This document shows positions 8,670 to 16,984 of a stretch of DNA of 64,000 bases, in pieces. The DNA is from Candidatus Krumholzibacteriota bacterium (GTDB taxonomy: Bacteria; Krumholzibacteriota; Krumholzibacteriia; LZORAL124-64-63): positions 1,842,694 through 1,906,693 of the forward strand of contig JAKLEB010000001.1 of assembly GCA_022711765.1 (NCBI GenBank), in the 5' to 3' direction. The notes beneath the pieces were generated by a model. That model saw only the letters and a list, made by a program, of their open reading frames with translations, was not told the origin of the DNA and made no database searches. The position numbers and the translations under genes were made by a program. The stretch's first letter is position 1. Each line of letters starts with the position of its first letter.

Positions 8670-9438
8670 CTACCTGCGCATCAGCGTGACGGACAAGTGC
8701 AACCTGCGCTGCGTCTACTGCATGCCGGCGGAGGGAGTGCCGCCGCTCAGCCACGACGACCTGTTGACGTTCGAGGAGATCGTCGCGTTCACGCGCGCGG
8801 CGGTGGCCGGCGGCATCACGAAGGTGAGGCTGACCGGAGGCGAGCCGCTCGTGCGCCGGGGCATCGTCGACCTCGTGCGGATGCTCGCCGAGATCGAGGG
8901 CATCGCGGACCTGGCGATGACGACCAACGGGATCCGCCTGCCGGCTCTGGCCGCCTCGCTCGCGGCGGCCGGCCTGCAGCGGGTCAACATCAGCCTCGAC
9001 GCCACCGACCCAAAGCGCTACGCGGCGATCACGCGCGGCGGCGACGTCCGGCAGGTCCTGGCCGGCATCGCGGCGGCCCGGGAGGCCGGCCTGCGGCCGA
9101 TCAAGCTCAACTGCGTGATCGCCGATTCGCCGGAGGAGCCGGACGCGCGCGACGTCGCGGCGTTCGCGCGCGAGGTCGGCTGCGAGATCCGCTTCGTGCG
9201 CCGCATGGACCTGGCGACCGGCCGATTCCATCAGGTGATCGGGGGGGCGGGCGGCGACTGCCGGCGCTGCAACCGGCTGCGCCTGACCTGCGACGGCCGC
9301 CTGCGCCCGTGCCTCTTCGACGACCTCGAGTTCGACGTTCGCGCGCTCGGCGCCGAGGCCGCCCTGCGCCGGGCCGTATCCGCCAAGCCCGCCGCCGGCA
9401 GCAGGAGCGTGGCCTGCATGAAGGCCATCGGAGGTTGA
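8641..9438 (+). CDS. moaA: GTP 3',8-cyclase MoaA, short form
   Basis: Radical SAM enzyme for the first molybdopterin step. Seen: CNLRCVYCMP (first 4Fe-4S cluster, C-x3-C-x2-C), TGGEPL, the second cluster CRRCNRLRLTCDGRLRPC, and the C-terminal GG required for activity. At 265 residues it is about 60 shorter than E. coli MoaA. The deletion lies between the FVRRMD strand and the second cluster, with no frame break. This matches a short subfamily I recall from anaerobic deltaproteobacteria. GTG start at 8641 inside the moeA 3' end; GGAG (8629-8632) gives a reasonable ribosome site. Confidence 0.9.
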   Translation: MFDRFQRRIDYLRISVTDKCNLRCVYCMPAEGVPPLSHDDLLTFEEIVAFTRAAVAGGITKVRLTGGEPLVRRGIVDLVRMLAEIEGIADLAMTTNGIRLPALAASLAAAGLQRVNISLDATDPKRYAAITRGGDVRQVLAGIAAAREAGLRPIKLNCVIADSPEEPDARDVAAFAREVGCEIRFVRRMDLATGRFHQVIGGAGGDCRRCNRLRLTCDGRLRPCLFDDLEFDVRALGAEAALRRAVSAKPAAGSRSVACMKAIGG

Positions 9439-9439
9439 G

Positions 9440-9895
9440 ATGAATCGCCTGTCGCACCTGGACGACGAGGGCCGCGCCCGCATGGTCGACGTCGGCGGCA
9501 AGCCGCCCCAGCGCCGCACCGCCCGCGCGCGAGGACACATCCGCCTGGCTGCGGCGACCCGCGCGATCGTCGCCGAGAACGCGGCCGCCAAGGGCGACGT
9601 GCTCGCCGTCGCCGAGATCGCCGGCGTGCAGGCCGCCAAGCAGACCAGCTCGCTGATCCCGCTCTGCCACCCGCTGCAGCTCGACTGCATCCGCGTCGTG
9701 GCGCGGCTCGACGACGACGGCGTCCGCGTGGACAGCAAGGTCTCGTGTGTCGGTCCCACCGGCGTCGAGATGGAGGCGCTGACCGCGGTCACGGTCGCCC
9801 TGTTGACCGTGTACGACATGTGCAAGGCCGCGGACAAGGCGATGGCGATCCACGACATCGTCCTGGTGGACAAGCGCAAGGAGGATCCCGCGTGA
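9440..9895 (+). CDS. moaC: Cyclic pyranopterin monophosphate synthase MoaC
   Basis: 151 residues, family length. Motifs MVDVGGKPPQRRTA, AAKQTSSLIPLCHPL and GPTGVEMEALTAV hold the catalytic Lys/His/Asp set of MoaC. The enzyme converts the MoaA product to cyclic pyranopterin monophosphate. It starts 1 nt after the moaA stop, with AGGTTG as a modest ribosome site, and its stop overlaps the next gene in GTGA (9892-9895). Confidence 0.95.
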   Translation: MNRLSHLDDEGRARMVDVGGKPPQRRTARARGHIRLAAATRAIVAENAAAKGDVLAVAEIAGVQAAKQTSSLIPLCHPLQLDCIRVVARLDDDGVRVDSKVSCVGPTGVEMEALTAVTVALLTVYDMCKAADKAMAIHDIVLVDKRKEDPA

Positions 9896-10821
9896 CCGAG
9901 GGCCGTTTGGTCGCCGTCAACGTGTCCCAGCGCACGGGGACGAGCAAGACGCCGGTCGAGCGGGCGCTGATCGACGCGCGCGGACTGGTCGGCGACGCTC
10001 ACGCCGGCCCGTGGCACCGCCAGGTGAGCCTGCTGGCCCAGGAGAGCATCGAGCGCTTCGCGGCGACGGCCGGCCGCTCGTTCGCGCCGGGCGAGTTCGC
10101 CGAGAACCTCACGACGCGCGGCCTCGACCTCGCCGGCGCTTCGCTGCTCGATCGCTTCACGATCGGCGCGGTCGAGCTCGAGGTCACCCAGATCGGCAAG
10201 CGCTGCCACGGCGACGGCTGCGCGATCTTCCAGGCCGTGGGTCGCTGTGTCATGCCGAAGGAGGGGCTGTTCTGCCGGGTCCTCTCGGGCGGCGAGGTGC
10301 GGCCGAACGAGCCGATCGTCCATGTCGAACGGTGGCTGCGCTGCCTCGTCGTGACCTTGAGCGACCGCGCGAGCCGCGGCGACTACGAGGACCTCAGCGG
10401 CCCCTGCGCCGAGAAGCGCCTGCGCGAGCACTTCACGGACACCCGCTGGCGTCTCGACGTACGGCGCGACGTCTTGCCCGACGACGCCGACCGGCTGCGC
10501 GCGCTGCTCCTCGACGCGGCCCCGCAGCACGACGTCATCGTGACGACCGGCGGCACCGGCCTCGGCCCTCGCGACGTCACGCCCGACGTGGTCCTCGGCC
10601 TCGCGGATCGGCTGGTGCCGGGCGTGATGGAGGTGATCCGCGTCAAGTTCAGCGCCGCGCATCCCGGCGCGCTGCTCAGCCGCTCGGTGGCCGCGCTGAT
10701 GGGCCAGACCCTGGTCTACACGCTGCCGGGCAGCGTCCGCGCGGTCGAGGAGTACCTGGGCGAGATCCTCCTGACCCTCGAGCACGCGATCCGGATGGTG
10801 CACGGGCTGGACACGCACTGA
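9892..10821 (+). CDS. MOSC domain-MogA/MoaB fusion, molybdopterin adenylyltransferase
   Basis: 309 residues from a GTG start overlapping the moaC stop. Residues 1-145 are a MOSC domain with its conserved cysteine block (GKRCHGDGC). Residues 148-305 are a MogA/MoaB domain: VTLSDRASRGDYED, then TTGGTGLGPRDVTPD, then the LPGS loop. MogA adenylates molybdopterin ahead of MoeA. MOSC domains handle sulfur or pterin cofactors. The fusion suggests two consecutive late steps are held together. The stop is followed by a 99-nt gap with two palindromes before the next gene. Confidence 0.9.
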   Translation: MTEGRLVAVNVSQRTGTSKTPVERALIDARGLVGDAHAGPWHRQVSLLAQESIERFAATAGRSFAPGEFAENLTTRGLDLAGASLLDRFTIGAVELEVTQIGKRCHGDGCAIFQAVGRCVMPKEGLFCRVLSGGEVRPNEPIVHVERWLRCLVVTLSDRASRGDYEDLSGPCAEKRLREHFTDTRWRLDVRRDVLPDDADRLRALLLDAAPQHDVIVTTGGTGLGPRDVTPDVVLGLADRLVPGVMEVIRVKFSAAHPGALLSRSVAALMGQTLVYTLPGSVRAVEEYLGEILLTLEHAIRMVHGLDTH

Positions 10822-10848
10822 ACCAGCGTTCCGATCCGTTCGCTTGCG

Positions 10849-10862
10849 CGCGGTCGACCGCG
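10849..10862. repeat. 14-bp perfect palindrome upstream of the DinB gene
   Basis: CGCGGTCGACCGCG is a perfect 14-bp palindrome 59-72 bp before the ATG of the DinB-like gene. A second palindrome follows at 10878-10895. No known regulator site is recognised. GC-rich sequence makes such palindromes more likely by chance, so the assignment as an operator is tentative. Confidence 0.35.
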
Positions 10863-10877
10863 AGGCGTACCCTGGGT

Positions 10878-10895
10878 CCGCGCGATATCGCGTGG
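10878..10895. repeat. 18-bp inverted repeat (12-bp perfect core) upstream of the DinB gene
   Basis: The core CGCGATATCGCG (10881-10892) is a perfect palindrome. With one mismatched pair skipped, it extends to CC...GG on both sides (10878-10895). It ends 25 bp before the ATG at 10921, a position where a bound repressor would block the promoter. Confidence 0.35.
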
Positions 10896-10920
10896 CCCCG
10901 ACCCCGGCGAGGATGAGATC

Positions 10921-11505
10921 ATGGATTTCGCGACGCCGTTCCTGCAGCGGCACGACCAGCTCCACGGCTTCTGGCTGGGCGGCCTCTGGGACTCGGTCAG
11001 TGATGAGTTGATGCGCGCCCGCGCCCACCCGCGCGCCAATCCCATCGCCTGGAACGTGTGGCACCTGGCGCGGATCGAGGACGCCAGCCTCAACCGCTTC
11101 ATCGCCCGCCGCCCGCAGGTGCTCGACGAAGGGGGCTGGGCCGGCCGCCTGAACCTCCCCTGGCGCAGCAACGGCTTCGGGATGACCGCAGCCGAGGTGG
11201 ACGATCTCTGCCGGCGGGTCGACCTGGCGGCGCTGCGCGGCTACGTCGCGGCGGTGGGCGCGCGCACGCGCGAGATCGTCCTGCAACTGGATCCCGCGAC
11301 CCTGGACGACCCGCTGGACGCCGGGCAGGTGCGCGCGACGCTCTTCGACGAGGGCCTGGCGCACACCAAACCTGACGAACTGCTCGCCTATTACCGGCGC
11401 TGGACCCGGAGCGCGTGCCTGCTGAACCACGGCCTCACGCACCCCTTCTACCACGTCGGTCAGATCGAGCTGGTCGCCCGGCTGCACGGCCTCGAGTTCG
11501 ACTAG
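10921..11505 (+). CDS. DinB-family putative metalloenzyme
   Basis: 194 residues. A DinB/YfiT-like four-helix fold is suggested by the His triad: H48 in WNVWHLARIED, and H174 and H178 in THPFYHVGQIE, which would bind a divalent metal. Many family members are thiol-dependent transferases (mycothiol, bacillithiol) or of unknown role; the substrate here is unknown. Ribosome site CGAGGATGAGATC upstream of ATG 10921 is moderate. It stands as a single-gene unit with two palindromes in its leader. Confidence 0.8.
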   Translation: MDFATPFLQRHDQLHGFWLGGLWDSVSDELMRARAHPRANPIAWNVWHLARIEDASLNRFIARRPQVLDEGGWAGRLNLPWRSNGFGMTAAEVDDLCRRVDLAALRGYVAAVGARTREIVLQLDPATLDDPLDAGQVRATLFDEGLAHTKPDELLAYYRRWTRSACLLNHGLTHPFYHVGQIELVARLHGLEFD

Positions 11506-11942
11506 CGGCCTGGCGACGACGACCCCGTCCGGTCTGCAGCCTCGCCCTGGGCGCCAGCCGGACGCATGATCCCTCATGCGCCAAGTGCTGCTGCGATCCC
11601 AGCCGGGCCGCCGGTTTGATGAATCGTCCGTAGCGCCGGGCACCACCAACTGCCGGCGCAGGCTTGGGCGATCGTGCCGCGCTCGCTCCCGCGGGACCGG
11701 AGAAACGGATCGAAATGCGAACCGCCGATTGGGCTCCGCGCTCGAGTTCTGGGTTGATTCGCACCTGACCTCAGAAGATAATGAACTGCAGATTTCGGCG
11801 CCGCGCTCTCGCCGCCTCCCATCTCCATCCGGCGTCGACTGCACCTTCACGTCACCGGGACCGCACGATCCCCGGGGCGACCTCACTCGCCTCGGCGACC
11901 CAGGTCCGGCCGCGTTCCTTCCACGACCAGGAGGTCACGCCC
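11506..11942. other. 437-bp gene-free stretch with a promoter
   Basis: No open frame here has convincing coding character. The first 240 bp show nothing recognisable. Near its end lies a good housekeeping promoter (11754-11782), leaving an untranslated leader of about 150 nt before the lipoprotein gene. The leader was checked by eye for riboswitch-like conserved blocks and none was recognised. Confidence 0.5.
11754..11782 (+). promoter_or_regulatory. Sigma70-type promoter for the lipoprotein gene
   Basis: TTGATT (11754-11759), a 17-bp spacer and GATAAT (11777-11782): four and five of six consensus positions. Transcription would begin near 11789, about 154 nt before the ATG at 11943. The region is markedly more A+T-rich than its surroundings. 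Confidence 0.6.
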
Positions 11943-12563
11943 ATGTTCACGATCTATGCCCGACAATCTCTGAAGGTGGCACCAAGCCTCTCCGCATCAC
12001 TTCTCGGCTTGCTCTTCGTGCTCGGCGCCTTCGGCCTCGGCGGCTGCGGCGACGACGACCCCACGTCTCCCGAACCGACCGTCAACACCGGGTTCACCAA
12101 CGGCTACGAGTTCGTGAATTGGAGCAGCACCGGGATCGAAGACGGCACGACGAGCATGGGAGTCGAGCCGGGCACGCAGGACGAAGAGGCTCATTTCTCA
12201 TACAACGTCAACCTCGGGAACCCGGGCGGCGGGGTCTCCTGGCGCACCGCAACGTTCACGGTCCCGGCCCCGAAATCGGGAACCGTGATCGTCGAGTGGA
12301 CCTACACCGGCTACCATGCCTTCTTCCAGGCCTACGCTGGGCTCACCTTCTTCGCCAATCAGGGCGACGGGGTCGATCCCGTGACCGACATCGCCGTCGA
12401 TCACGCGGCAATCGGCGGCGGGAGCTTCACCCGCACGGGCACGGACACCCTCACCGTGGTCGCGGGAGAGGACTTCGGGATCACGATCGGGGGCGGCAAT
12501 TTCGACTCGGACAGCCAGATAGTCGGCAACCTCCACGTCACGCAGTTCGTGTCGCCACTCTGA
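11943..12563 (+). CDS. Secreted lipoprotein, unknown function
   Basis: 206 residues. Start ATG 11943 with AGGAGGT at 11929-11935; an in-frame ATG at 11781 is rejected because it lacks a ribosome site and its product would bury the signal. A hydrophobic signal (LGLLFVLGAFGLGGC) ends in a lipobox cysteine followed by GDDDPTSPEP, a flexible acidic linker. The remainder looks like an all-beta domain with repeated T-V-x-V strands (about residues 85-200). No family is recognised. The Asp residues after the lipid cysteine suggest outer-membrane or inner-membrane retention signals, but rules for this lineage are unknown. Confidence 0.8.
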   Translation: MFTIYARQSLKVAPSLSASLLGLLFVLGAFGLGGCGDDDPTSPEPTVNTGFTNGYEFVNWSSTGIEDGTTSMGVEPGTQDEEAHFSYNVNLGNPGGGVSWRTATFTVPAPKSGTVIVEWTYTGYHAFFQAYAGLTFFANQGDGVDPVTDIAVDHAAIGGGSFTRTGTDTLTVVAGEDFGITIGGGNFDSDSQIVGNLHVTQFVSPL

Positions 12564-12744
12564 GATCCGGCGAACCGGTCGACCTCGCGTGGACGACTCT
12601 GGCCTCGGCCCCGCCCGGCGCTCAGGCGCCGGGCGGTCCAGATCCGGCGCGGCTCAAGCCAGCGACAGACCGCCATCGCCGCGGGCGTGGGTCGGCACGC
12701 GGTCGTCCGTCAACAGCTGGTGGCGAGGGTTCCGGCATTCGCGG

Positions 12745-12773
12745 TTGACATACATAGATATTCTATGTATAGT
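12745..12773 (+). promoter_or_regulatory. Near-consensus sigma70 promoter of the padR operon
   Basis: TTGACA (12745-12750, six of six), a 17-bp spacer and TATAGT (12768-12773, five of six). Transcription would start near 12780, about 49 nt before the padR ATG. The spacer is almost entirely occupied by the palindrome at 12750-12770, so a bound protein would exclude RNA polymerase. Confidence 0.75.
12750..12770. promoter_or_regulatory. Putative PadR operator (9-bp perfect arms)
   Basis: ATACATAGA, three bases, TCTATGTAT: perfect 9-bp inverted arms with a 3-bp centre, lying exactly between the -35 and -10 boxes. PadR-family repressors bind AT-rich dyads of this type in their own promoters. The gene that follows is a PadR regulator, so negative autoregulation is the direct inference. 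Confidence 0.7.
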
Positions 12774-12828
12774 GGTTCTAGGTAATCGGCGCCCCGGACC
12801 CCGGCACTCCCCGCGAGGCGAGTTATCC

Positions 12829-13194
12829 ATGGACATCAACAAGGACCTGATGGCGGCCTCGTCCACGCCCATCGTCCTGGCGATCCTCGCCGAAGGCGAC
12901 AGTTACGGCTACGCCATCATCAAGCGCGTACGCGAGCTGTCGGGCGGGTCCATGGAGTGGACGGACGGCATGCTGTACCCCGTGCTGCACCGTCTGGAAC
13001 GGCTGGGCCACGTCGAGGCGCGGTGGGAGGTCGCCGAGACCGGCCGCCGCCGCAAGTACTACCGGATCACCGCGGGCGGCCGCACGCAGCTCGCGGAGGA
13101 ACGCAAGCAATGGCAGGCGGTCGATGCGACGCTGCGCGGTCTCTGGCCGGCGCTGCCCGCCGCCATTCCCAACCTGCTGACCCAGGGAGCCTGA
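12829..13194 (+). CDS. PadR-family transcriptional regulator
   Basis: 121 residues. The winged helix is typical: LAILAEGDSYGYAIIKRV, then WTDGMLYPVLHRLERLGHVEA, then GRRRKYYRITAGGR. A short C-terminal helix would form the dimer, as in PadR subfamily 2. Start ATG 12829 is the first Met of the conserved fold; the ribosome site (GCGAGGCGAG) is weak. The stop is 3 nt before the membrane protein gene, and PadR-HAAS-membrane protein pairs are a common two-gene unit. Target: its own promoter palindrome. Confidence 0.92.
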   Translation: MDINKDLMAASSTPIVLAILAEGDSYGYAIIKRVRELSGGSMEWTDGMLYPVLHRLERLGHVEARWEVAETGRRRKYYRITAGGRTQLAEERKQWQAVDATLRGLWPALPAAIPNLLTQGA

Positions 13195-13197
13195 CCG

Positions 13198-14568
13198 ATG
13201 ATGAACCCCGTGCCGGCGGCAAGTCTCGAGGACCAGATCGACCAGTGGCGAGGCTATCTCCGCCGCCGGCAGGCGATCCACGCGGTCGACGTGGCGGAGC
13301 TGGAGGATCACCTGCGCGACCAGATCGGGGGCCTCGTCGAGGCCGGTCTGGCGGAGGACGAAGCGTTCCTCGTGGCCGTCAAGCGCATGGGCGATCTCGA
13401 CGCCCTGTCGCGGGAGTTCGCGCGGGAACACTCCGATCGTCTGTGGAAGCAGCTGGTCGTCGGTCCCGAGACCGCGGGCGAGTTGCGCGGCCGCGCCGCC
13501 ACCGACGCCATGATCGCCTGCGGCCTCGCGGTCGCCGCGGCCCTGTTCATCAAGCTGCCGGCGGCCTTCGGCGTGCGCTGGGGCGAGGACGACGGGTTCT
13601 ATGCCCGCAACCTGGGCTTCTTCGTGCTGCCGCTGCTGACGGGCTATTTCCTCTGGAAGCGGCGGCTTGCGGGCCGGACGGCCGGCTGGCTCGCGGCCGG
13701 CTTCGTCGTGGCGGGCGTGTTCGCCAACGTCTACCCGTTCACGCGGGGCGGACACCTCGAGGTGCTCACGGCGCTGCACCTGCCCATCGCGCTCTGGCTG
13801 GCCGTCGGCATCGCCTACGCCGGCGGCCGCTGGAGCGAGGTGAACGGCCGCATGGACTTCATCCGGTTCTCGGGCGAGCTGTTCATCTACTTCGTGCTGA
13901 TCGCCCTCGGCGGTGGCGTCCTCACCGGGTTCATGGCCATGATCTTCCGCGCCATCGGCATCGACGTGGAACCGTTCCTCGTGCAGTGGCTCGTGCCGTG
14001 CGGCGCCATGGGCGGAGTGGTGATCGCATCGTGGCTGGTGGAGGCCAAGCAGAGTGTGATCGAGAACATGGCGCCCGTGCTGACGCGCCTGTTCACGCCC
14101 CTCTTCACCGCCGTGCTGATCGTGTTCCTGGCGACCATGCTCTGGACCGGCCGCGGCATCGATATCCAGCGCGACGTGCTCATCGGCTTCGACCTGCTGC
14201 TGGTGGTCGTGCTCGGCCTGATGCTCTACTCCATCTCCGCCCGCGACCCGCGCGCGCCCGCCGGCTTCTTCGACGTGCTGCAGGTCGTCTTGCTGGCGAG
14301 TGCGCTGCTCGCCGACGTCATCGCGCTCTGGGCCATCGCTGCGCGCATCTCCGAGTTCGGTTTCACTCCCAACCGCGTGGCGGCCCTGGGGGAGAACATC
14401 ATCCTGCTCGTCAACCTCGCCTGGTCCGCCGTGCTCTACCTGCGCTTCCTGCGTGGCCGGGGCACGTTCGCGCGCCTCGAGCGCTGGCAGACGGACTACC
14501 TGCCGGTCTACGCCGTGTGGGCGGCGATCGTGGTGATCGCTTTCCCGCCGGTGTTCGGGTTCATCTGA
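13198..14568 (+). CDS. Membrane protein with N-terminal HAAS/permease-prefix domain
   Basis: 456 residues. Residues 8-85 form the alpha-helical HAAS-like (permease prefix) domain with the E-LEDHLRDQI and DEAFLVAVKRMGD motifs. About ten to eleven membrane helices follow, resembling a DUF4153-like membrane protein rather than an ABC permease. It is cotranscribed with the PadR regulator 3 nt upstream. In such pairs the regulator controls the membrane protein. Function unknown. Two ATG codons stand in tandem (13198 and 13201). Confidence 0.85.
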   Translation: MMNPVPAASLEDQIDQWRGYLRRRQAIHAVDVAELEDHLRDQIGGLVEAGLAEDEAFLVAVKRMGDLDALSREFAREHSDRLWKQLVVGPETAGELRGRAATDAMIACGLAVAAALFIKLPAAFGVRWGEDDGFYARNLGFFVLPLLTGYFLWKRRLAGRTAGWLAAGFVVAGVFANVYPFTRGGHLEVLTALHLPIALWLAVGIAYAGGRWSEVNGRMDFIRFSGELFIYFVLIALGGGVLTGFMAMIFRAIGIDVEPFLVQWLVPCGAMGGVVIASWLVEAKQSVIENMAPVLTRLFTPLFTAVLIVFLATMLWTGRGIDIQRDVLIGFDLLLVVVLGLMLYSISARDPRAPAGFFDVLQVVLLASALLADVIALWAIAARISEFGFTPNRVAALGENIILLVNLAWSAVLYLRFLRGRGTFARLERWQTDYLPVYAVWAAIVVIAFPPVFGFI

Positions 14569-14641
14569 CCGGCGTTGCCACGGATCGGATACGCCACTCC
14601 TCGCCGAACCGGATGATGCGATGGGCCGATGAAATCCCGGT

Positions 14642-16720
14642 TCATCGCGCCAGCATCATCGACCGCGTCTCGCGGAACTCGCCGGCCTCGAGCCGGTAGA
14701 GATAGAGCCCCGCTGCGACCGGTCGCCCGCGCGCGTCGCAGCCGAGCCAATCCACCTCGTGGCGCCCCGCCGGTCGAAACCCGTGCAGCAGCGTCGCGAC
14801 CAGCTCGCCCGCGACGTTGTAGATCTGCAACCGCACCGCCTGCGCCTGCGGCAGATCGAAGCGGATGGTCGTGCGCGGATTGAACGGGTTCGGCGCGTTC
14901 TGCGCCAGCCCGTAGCTTGCCGGCACGCTCGCCCCTTCGTCCGGTCCCTCGACGGCGACCACGACGCCGTCGTGGTCGGCGTTGGCGAAGGGTACGTAAT
15001 GGACGCGTCCGAGACCGGGGTCGTCGATGAGGTCCCAGATGCGCTGCTCGATCTCGAACCAGTTCATGGTTCCCCAGTGCACGTAGCGCGCGTCGATGTC
15101 GGTCTCGCCGTTGCGGAGGTCCCGGCCGGGTTGGCCGCCGCCGTTGCCGTAGATGTCGTTCCACTCGTCCAGGCCGCTGCCGAAGTCCGGCATCGCACCG
15201 TCCAGATACAGCCCGTAGGTCGTGTTGTCGACGATGCGGCTGTTGATCAGGCTCAGGGTGCCGTCGAGGGCCTGGACGCCGTAGCCGCAGTGCTCGATGG
15301 TCGTGCCGTCGAGCGCGACGAGGCCGGTCGACTGCGCGTCGACGCCTACGTTGACGCCGCTGATGGCGCACTGCGTGAGCGACGCGCTGCCGGGGCCCGT
15401 GGCCTGCACGCCGTTGCTGCAGTCCGTGATCGTCGTGTGGGACGCGTCGACCACGCCGCTCGAGCCGGCCCAGATGCCGGAGACGGCGCCGGAGATCTGG
15501 CAATGCGCGAGCGTGCCGTTGCCTTCGCCGGTGAAGCGCAAGCCGTTCCAGGGAAGACCGGCGAGGCGGCTGAACGTGATGCCGGCGCCCGGCGTGCCGA
15601 CGGCCGTGAGGGTACCGCCGACGCCGAGGCTCTGGCCGTTGAAACGCACGTCGACGCCGTCCTCGATGGTCAGGCTGCCGCCGCTCGCGACGCTGGTGGC
15701 GTTGGTCACCACGTAGTCCACGTCCGGGAACTTGCGCCAGGCGCCGCTGCGGCTGCTCGAGCCGCCGTTGACCCGGATGCCGTCGTTGGTGTTGCCCGCG
15801 GCCGGGATCACGGAACCGGCGGCGGGATAGGACCCGGCCGTGATCGTCACCGCCCAGCTGTTCGCGAGTCCGCCGCCGCCGATGACGTTGCCCGCGCCCA
15901 GGGTGAAGTCGCCGACGTCTTGCAGGTACAGGGCGCCGAACGCGCCGGTGTTGCCGGTCACGGTGAGGTTGTCGAGCGTCGGGGTGTCGCAATCATCCAG
16001 GAAGATCCCGCCGATGGCGTTGTCGCGAACGGCGAGGGGCGTGGTGAGGCTCAGGCCGGCGACGTTGCGGACGTCGAGACCGAGGCCGCTGTTCTCGATC
16101 ACCGTGGCGCCATCGAGCAGGGTCGGCGCCACGCCGAAGCCCTGGAAGCCGCGGCTGGCGCAGTCGGCAACGGTGACGCCGGTCAGGCGCACAGCGCCGG
16201 CGACGGCGTAGATGCCGTAGCCGCAGTCCTCGATGGTCGTACCGACGAGGTCGACGGCGCCGCTGGAGCTCGTGTAGACGCCGTAGCCGCCGCCCGAGAT
16301 CGTGCAGTGGGCGAGCGTGCCGCTGCCGGCGCCGACGAAACGGACGCCGTCCCAGGCGACCTCCGTGGCGCGGTCGAAGGTGATGCCGGCGCCGGGCGTC
16401 CCGCCGGCCGCGAGAACGCCCGAAACCGACAGACGCACGCCGCCGTTGAACACCACCTGGACGCCGTCCTCGAGCGTGAGCGTGACGCCGGGATTGACGC
16501 TCACCGTTCCGGTCGCGACGTGGGGATTGTCCGCGGCGAACCATGTCTCGTCGGACGCGATCGTCCCGGCGTGGTCGAGCGCGAGACCGATCGCCGGGAC
16601 AAGAACGGTCGCGGCCGCGGCGCACGCCGCAAAGATGCGCAGGGCAAGCCCGGTCACGCCGGGCCCGAGGCAGCGGCGCGCGAGACGGCGCACCGCCGAA
16701 GCCGAACAACGAGCGAGCAT
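14642..16720 (-). CDS. Secreted right-handed beta-helix protein with FlgD Ig-like C-terminal domain
   Basis: 692 residues from ATG 16720, chosen because a G-rich ribosome site (GGGGGA) lies 6-8 nt upstream; an ATG five codons earlier is possible. A signal peptide of about 37 residues is followed by two rounds of beta-helix (about 60-330 and 340-590) with repeated GTLAHCTISGGGYGVYT-type coils, as in pectate-lyase-like folds. The final 90 residues hold QNAPNPFNPRTTIRFDLP and a D-x-GR-x-VAAGLYLYRL ending, the FlgD/Ig-like tail found on many secreted proteins of this group. A 12-bp perfect palindrome (16750-16761) lies about 30 bp upstream of the start. Probably a surface or secreted carbohydrate-interacting protein; no catalytic residues identified. 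Confidence 0.85.
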   Translation of the reverse strand: MLARCSASAVRRLARRCLGPGVTGLALRIFAACAAAATVLVPAIGLALDHAGTIASDETWFAADNPHVATGTVSVNPGVTLTLEDGVQVVFNGGVRLSVSGVLAAGGTPGAGITFDRATEVAWDGVRFVGAGSGTLAHCTISGGGYGVYTSSSGAVDLVGTTIEDCGYGIYAVAGAVRLTGVTVADCASRGFQGFGVAPTLLDGATVIENSGLGLDVRNVAGLSLTTPLAVRDNAIGGIFLDDCDTPTLDNLTVTGNTGAFGALYLQDVGDFTLGAGNVIGGGGLANSWAVTITAGSYPAAGSVIPAAGNTNDGIRVNGGSSSRSGAWRKFPDVDYVVTNATSVASGGSLTIEDGVDVRFNGQSLGVGGTLTAVGTPGAGITFSRLAGLPWNGLRFTGEGNGTLAHCQISGAVSGIWAGSSGVVDASHTTITDCSNGVQATGPGSASLTQCAISGVNVGVDAQSTGLVALDGTTIEHCGYGVQALDGTLSLINSRIVDNTTYGLYLDGAMPDFGSGLDEWNDIYGNGGGQPGRDLRNGETDIDARYVHWGTMNWFEIEQRIWDLIDDPGLGRVHYVPFANADHDGVVVAVEGPDEGASVPASYGLAQNAPNPFNPRTTIRFDLPQAQAVRLQIYNVAGELVATLLHGFRPAGRHEVDWLGCDARGRPVAAGLYLYRLEAGEFRETRSMMLAR

Positions 16721-16749
16721 GAGCTGTCCCCCCATCGGTATGGTGAAAA

Positions 16750-16761
16750 CCTCGATCGAGG
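16750..16761. repeat. 12-bp perfect palindrome upstream of the beta-helix gene
   Basis: CCTCGATCGAGG, 30-41 bp upstream of the ATG at 16720. The position suits a regulator site, but there is no match to a known operator. Confidence 0.3.
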
Positions 16762-16984
16762 CTGCAATAGCAGGACGCGCGGGCCGCTGGCGGCCGAGAT
16801 GATCGGACGGCGGCGCCGCCGATCGGTCCCGACACCGTACGCATCGCGGCGCGGGATTCGCAACCTGGCCGGAGGCAGGGTCGGCAGCGACAGGATCGAG
16901 GCACGAGCCCGGAAGCACCCCTCGCCTACTGGAAGGGGGCCGCCCCTGCGCTGCACGGCCGCAGGAGTCCGCGGGCGGCGCCCG

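Noticed and set aside
9238..9250. Frameshift at the G-run in moaA explaining its short length
   Set aside because: The frame is intact on both sides, and the sequence after the run begins the second Fe-S cluster in the correct frame.
11781..11942. N-terminal extension of the lipoprotein from ATG 11781
   Set aside because: The extension precedes the signal peptide, has no ribosome site and begins within the promoter -10; ATG 11943 has AGGAGGT.
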